Assembly (NCBI GenBank): GCA_030625885.1
Contig: DAOUPZ010000023.1
Location: forward strand, 1 to 59,837
Source: Clostridia bacterium
GTDB taxonomy: Bacteria > Bacillota > DAOUPZ01
DNA length: 59,837 bases
Direction: 5' to 3'
Positions 57,080 to 59,837 of the stretch are shown here, piece by piece; the first letter of the stretch is position 1, and every line of letters starts with the position of its first letter. Under the pieces are notes generated by a model that searched no databases, had not been told where the DNA came from, and worked only from the letters and a program-made list of their open reading frames with translations. Position numbers and translations under genes: made by a program.

Positions 57080-57228
57080 CTGGGCATAGTTATGCTGGAA
57101 GGCAACTTATCGCGTCGATGGTCTCAACAATATTTAATATCAACCACCATACTTCATGAGTAATATCTTTCTACATTGCACAAATTTTTTTAGCTTAGAA
57201 GATGACTGGAAGCATAACTATGCCTAAG
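57080..57228. repeat. 150-bp hairpin repeat, family B, copy 3
   Basis: It is close to the copy at 6730-6879, including GGAAGGCA, GCGTCGATGGTCTCAAC, ATATCAACCACC and TTTAGCTTAGAAGAT. The end arms carry a compensating change: a G-C pair in copy 1 is A-T here (GGCATAGTTATGC with GCATAACTATGCC). It lies between convergent genes. Confidence 0.8.
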
Positions 57229-57262
57229 TACAAAGCTTACATAAAAGATACTTTCTGATTCT

Positions 57263-57303
57263 ACAAGAAAAGCCTTCGCCGAATTGGCGAAGGCTTTTCT
57301 TGT
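57263..57303 (-). terminator. Long perfect-arm terminator of the glycosylase gene
   Basis: ACAAGAAAAGCCTTCGCC and its exact inverse (18 bp) are separated by five bases. Confidence 0.85.
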
Positions 57304-57309
57304 AAACTA

Positions 57310-57885
57310 TTATTTTTTTGATATATATTGATTCCCTTTAATATAATAACGCAGCGGAAGATCAGCATCTTTGGTGATCCCAATACGTGTTGTGATTACA
57401 CTATCAAAATTTTGCAGCCCATCGTACAAAACATAAAGCGTGCCTTTGGTAATAAACCAACCATCTTGTTCTTTAGTAATACCAAAGGCCTGACACAATT
57501 TCCCCGGTCCGCTACACAAGTTTTTTTCTTCATTCACATTTCTATTTTTCTTCATAATCTCTATTCCGTTAAACGGCTCCACTGCACGAATAAGAACCGC
57601 TTCGGGAGCACCTGTTATTTGAGTCACTAAATTAAGGCAGTAATGCATGCCATATATTTGATAGACATAAACCCTTCCTGCTTCTAAAAACATACTTTTA
57701 TTCCGCTGAGTCATACCCCGTGCCCCATGACAGGCTTGATCATCAAAACCTAAATAGGCCTCTGTTTCTACGATATGCCCGGAAATCAACCCATCAGGTC
57801 CCTCATATACTAAGGTTTTACCTAAAAGTTTCTGAGCCACTATTTCTGTTTTCTGCAAATAGAATTCCACTGGTAACCTATTCAT
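57310..57885 (-). CDS. DNA-3-methyladenine glycosylase (AAG/MPG type)
   Basis: This 191-residue base-excision enzyme has 'VAQKLLGKTLVY', 'IVETEAYLGFDDQACHGARG' (catalytic Glu), 'RNKSMFLEAGRVYVYQIYGM', and 'LCSGPGKLCQAFGI'. It removes alkylated purines from DNA. It stops after the final beta strand at the usual length (190-210). It lies 6 bp downstream of the lipoprotein gene, so co-transcription is likely. Confidence 0.94.
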   Translation of the reverse strand: MNRLPVEFYLQKTEIVAQKLLGKTLVYEGPDGLISGHIVETEAYLGFDDQACHGARGMTQRNKSMFLEAGRVYVYQIYGMHYCLNLVTQITGAPEAVLIRAVEPFNGIEIMKKNRNVNEEKNLCSGPGKLCQAFGITKEQDGWFITKGTLYVLYDGLQNFDSVITTRIGITKDADLPLRYYIKGNQYISKK

Positions 57886-57891
57886 TGATAT

Positions 57892-58479
57892 CTAATCCTC
57901 TGAACCCGGTGGGAAAGCAACATCTAATTTAATTTTCTTAATATCATCTCGTGTGTTTCCCGCTCCATTGGATACACTTAAATCAACAATCAGATAATGA
58001 ACCTCTTCAGGATGGCCAATCATAAAACCAGGAAAATTAAAATTTACTTCCTGTCCAGGTTTCAAATCATGATACGCCTGAACCTGTGTCATCATCTCGG
58101 GTTTTCGTTTTTCATAATGCAACATATCTCTTTCTAAAGAAGTCATCACTTTCATAGTGGGTATAGATTCTTTCCCATTATTTTTTACCGTTACAACCGC
58201 ATCAAATTCTCCATACAGTTTGCCCTTATCTGTCTTCTCTGTATTCTGCAGCATAATATCCTTAATGCCCACACCACTAATAACTGTTACTTCATCTAGC
58301 TGCTTTTGAAGGTCATTCATCTGGTCTTTCAATTCACTAATTTCTTTCTCTAAATCCTTACTTGCATTCGCCGTTTGTTGCTGAGATGGTAATTGTTCTA
58401 CCTTAGCTTGACACCCCACCACAAAGACGCCAACCAGAATCAGGAATAGAAATTTCCCAAACCTTCTTTTATTCCCCAT
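57892..58479 (-). CDS. Lipoprotein with coiled-coil, function unknown
   Basis: This 195-residue protein starts at ATG 58479 with AGGAGGGG upstream. A type II signal peptide ends in the lipobox 'VFVVGC'. Residues about 35-75 form a coiled coil ('LEKEISELKDQMNDLQKQLDE'-type), and the rest is a beta-rich domain ('EFDAVVTVKNNGKESIPTM', then 'LKPGQEVNFNFPGF') like FxLYD/DUF-type extracellular modules. It would be anchored outside the membrane. Partner unknown. Confidence 0.75.
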   Translation of the reverse strand: MGNKRRFGKFLFLILVGVFVVGCQAKVEQLPSQQQTANASKDLEKEISELKDQMNDLQKQLDEVTVISGVGIKDIMLQNTEKTDKGKLYGEFDAVVTVKNNGKESIPTMKVMTSLERDMLHYEKRKPEMMTQVQAYHDLKPGQEVNFNFPGFMIGHPEEVHYLIVDLSVSNGAGNTRDDIKKIKLDVAFPPGSED

Positions 58480-58512
58480 TTTTTCCCCTCCTGCTAACAT
58501 CATCATAAATCC

Positions 58513-58800
58513 TTAAATTTCCTTTAAAATAACTTCCTTCACATAGGGTTTAGGTATCGTCTTACAATTTTGTGGACAATTAGAACACTGGGGTGTATAG
58601 TAATGCAGATAAAATGCAAACCGTTCACCGGGAAACCCCTCTTTCTTTTCCGATGTGAATATAAGTATTCTATGGCAATCATTACCAGTAGGCTCTTTAC
58701 CAATTAACTGTATCGTTTCTAAGTTAATTTCTTGATTTAGATTTGCAACATATCTTTGAACTTTTTCCAGTGTCGGTTCGTAATCATTAATAGAATACAT
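58513..58800 (-). CDS. Small cysteine-cluster protein, function unknown
   Basis: A 95-residue protein with one Cys group, 'QCSNCPQNCKTI' (CxxCxxxC), and an isolated 'DCHRILIF'. AAAGGAGG precedes the ATG. The cluster suggests a metal or Fe-S site near the C-terminus. It sits between the anti-sigma gene and the lipoprotein gene, all in one direction with short gaps. No family was recognised. Confidence 0.6.
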   Translation of the reverse strand: MYSINDYEPTLEKVQRYVANLNQEINLETIQLIGKEPTGNDCHRILIFTSEKKEGFPGERFAFYLHYYTPQCSNCPQNCKTIPKPYVKEVILKEI

Positions 58801-58830
58801 GATAAATCCCTCCTTTTATTCCTAAACTTA

Positions 58831-59283
58831 CTAACCATTCGCCTGTTTATTAAAATGGTTTTTATCAAAATCAAGGTGCTTAATCACTTCTAGGGTTTTT
58901 CCTTCGTTCTTGAATCTCATCTCCTGAACCATTTGAGCGACGAGGTACAACCCTCTTCCACGTGATTGATATTTCGTAAGTTCATTCTCTTCATGTTTTA
59001 AAGTTGCTTGTCCGTCAAAACCATCCCCTTGATCTGTAACACGGCATATCCATTGTCCATCTTTAACAGCAGTGTAAACATAAATATATTTTGCCTCATC
59101 AAAGCAATTTCCATGCTCAATTGCATTCATTAATAACTCTGTTAAAATAAATTCCACCTCAGACAATGGCACTTCCTCTACATTCCATCGCTTAAACTTT
59201 TCAACGACGCTTTGGATAATATCTTCCACATCATGGGACGTACTTGGAATGATTCCCTGATAAACTTTTTCATTTTTCATCAT
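58831..59283 (-). CDS. Anti-sigma factor-like serine kinase (SpoIIAB/RsbW family)
   Basis: This 150-residue GHKL ATPase has the N box 'ELLMNAIEHGNCFDEAKYI', 'VTDQGDGFDGQATL' (G1) and 'GRGLYLVAQMVQEM' (G2). In the family it binds a sigma factor and phosphorylates a STAS antagonist. It starts 3 bp after the STAS gene stop. No sigma factor gene follows, so it is not the sporulation spoIIA operon; the regulated target may be something other than sigma. Confidence 0.88.
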   Translation of the reverse strand: MMKNEKVYQGIIPSTSHDVEDIIQSVVEKFKRWNVEEVPLSEVEFILTELLMNAIEHGNCFDEAKYIYVYTAVKDGQWICRVTDQGDGFDGQATLKHEENELTKYQSRGRGLYLVAQMVQEMRFKNEGKTLEVIKHLDFDKNHFNKQANG

Positions 59284-59286
59284 GTA

Positions 59287-59631
59287 TTACCCCACCTTCT
59301 GAATCAATATAATGGCCTCTTCACACGTATCAACCATGGGTAAAATAGATGGTATTTTAGCATAACCAAATATCCGTTTAATAAATTCGTTGGCACCATA
59401 AGATACCATGCCTGCATTTCCTTCATTACACCAACGTAATAAAGATAAAATAAGTGTCAGCCCGCTCGTATCAATAAATTTCAATTCTGTCAAATTTAAT
59501 ATAACAGGTTGGACCTCTTTGATATCTTGATAAAGTTCCTCTTTTAAAGGCATAAAATCATATGACTTGATACGCCCCTTTAATCTAACAACATAATACA
59601 TTTGTTCTTTAACGACATCAATCTGATTCAT
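59287..59631 (-). CDS. STAS-domain anti-anti-sigma factor
   Basis: A 114-residue SpoIIAA/RsbV-type protein. 'LTELKFIDTSGLTLILSLLR' holds the phosphorylatable Ser in the DTSG loop. ATG 59631 is chosen because GGGGGG lies upstream. When unphosphorylated, it would release whatever the kinase beside it holds. Confidence 0.9.
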   Translation of the reverse strand: MNQIDVVKEQMYYVVRLKGRIKSYDFMPLKEELYQDIKEVQPVILNLTELKFIDTSGLTLILSLLRWCNEGNAGMVSYGANEFIKRIFGYAKIPSILPMVDTCEEAIILIQKVG

Positions 59632-59711
59632 CTCAAACCCCCCTGTTTTAGTCCTAATCATATCATTCATTACCCTTTAAAATTTAATTATGACATCGTC
59701 AGAATAAACAT

Positions 59712-59837
59712 TTACTTCGTTTTCAAAGAAATAAAAGTAAAATCATCTTCTAACTGTCGTGTATTCATGATAGACAATAAATGCCAGTACAGCTTATCAC
59801 AAATCGTTTTATCTTTAGGCTCCATGCTTTTTGTAAG
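59712..59837 (-). CDS. PP2C-type phosphatase (SpoIIE/RsbU-like), C-terminal fragment
   Basis: The gene runs off the right edge; 41 codons plus stop remain. The fragment ends 'MNTRQLEDDFTFISLKTK', matching the last strand of SpoIIE/RsbU PP2C domains, which end in a DDxTxxxL motif holding the metal Asp. Upstream of the STAS and kinase genes, it would complete a partner-switching module by dephosphorylating the STAS protein. The sensor part is outside the window. Confidence 0.7.
   Translation of the reverse strand, partial: LTKSMEPKDKTICDKLYWHLLSIMNTRQLEDDFTFISLKTK

Overview
The window reads as part of the chromosome of an anaerobic, low-GC, spore-forming Firmicute of the Clostridia/Negativicutes grade. 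The evidence is spore genes (sleB-ypeB, yyaC), a CIRCE-controlled groESL operon, [FeFe]-hydrogenase maturases (hydF, hydG), the rbfA-nrnA-truB-ribF-rpsO-pnp translation cluster, bactofilin, and many intrinsic terminators. I cannot name the genus from the sequence alone. Almost all genes lie on the minus strand, which suggests that the replication fork travels from the right end to the left end.

Layout. 1-4.4 kb holds a large secreted protein, cut by the window edge. It is built from at least eight degenerate tandem copies of a fold resembling the sulfite-oxidase molybdopterin domain, and an attenuator-type structured leader precedes it. 4.7-8.3 kb has a kinase-like protein, a MOT1-type molybdate transporter, two copies of a 150-bp hairpin repeat, a DUF1667 protein and an unassigned protein. 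8.5-17 kb has groESL, a radical SAM-PDZ protein, tsaD, an intergenic DnaA-box cluster, two small proteins, an orphan trpB behind a leader rich in GAG/UAG triplets (TRAP-like), and dapB. 17.4-19.4 kb has tRNA-Pro(CGG), a 56-codon small ORF and rimI-tsaB-tsaE. 19.8-21.7 kb is a hybrid-free sensor kinase. 21.9-28.6 kb is the pnp to rbfA cluster. 28.6-36.7 kb is a molybdenum-cofactor block (mog, moaC, moaA, a moeA-PBP fusion, moeA, a 59-residue protein, mobB) plus a dapA-like gene and a YkvI-type membrane protein. 37-46.4 kb carries yyaC, a chemoreceptor, a single-domain response regulator, a DUF421 protein, bactofilin plus M23 peptidase, a larE homologue and an HD-GYP protein. 46.6-53.4 kb has hydF, hydG, alr, argS and an mnmM-like methyltransferase. 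53.8-57.9 kb has ypeB, sleB (with a good sigma-G promoter), a pyridoxamine kinase and a 3-methyladenine glycosylase. The right end has a lipoprotein, a small cysteine protein and an anti-sigma/STAS/PP2C partner-switching module.

How it works together. Molybdenum is a recurring theme: transporter, cofactor synthesis, and a surface protein made of molybdopterin-domain relatives. The Moco genes run directly into rbfA, where nusA-infB would normally be expected. The points most worth a second look are the repeat surface protein and its switch-like leader, the TRAP-like trpB leader, the structured hydG leader with its own terminator, the DnaA-box cluster, and two families of small non-coding repeats. 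No CRISPR array, rRNA, transposase gene or prophage was seen.
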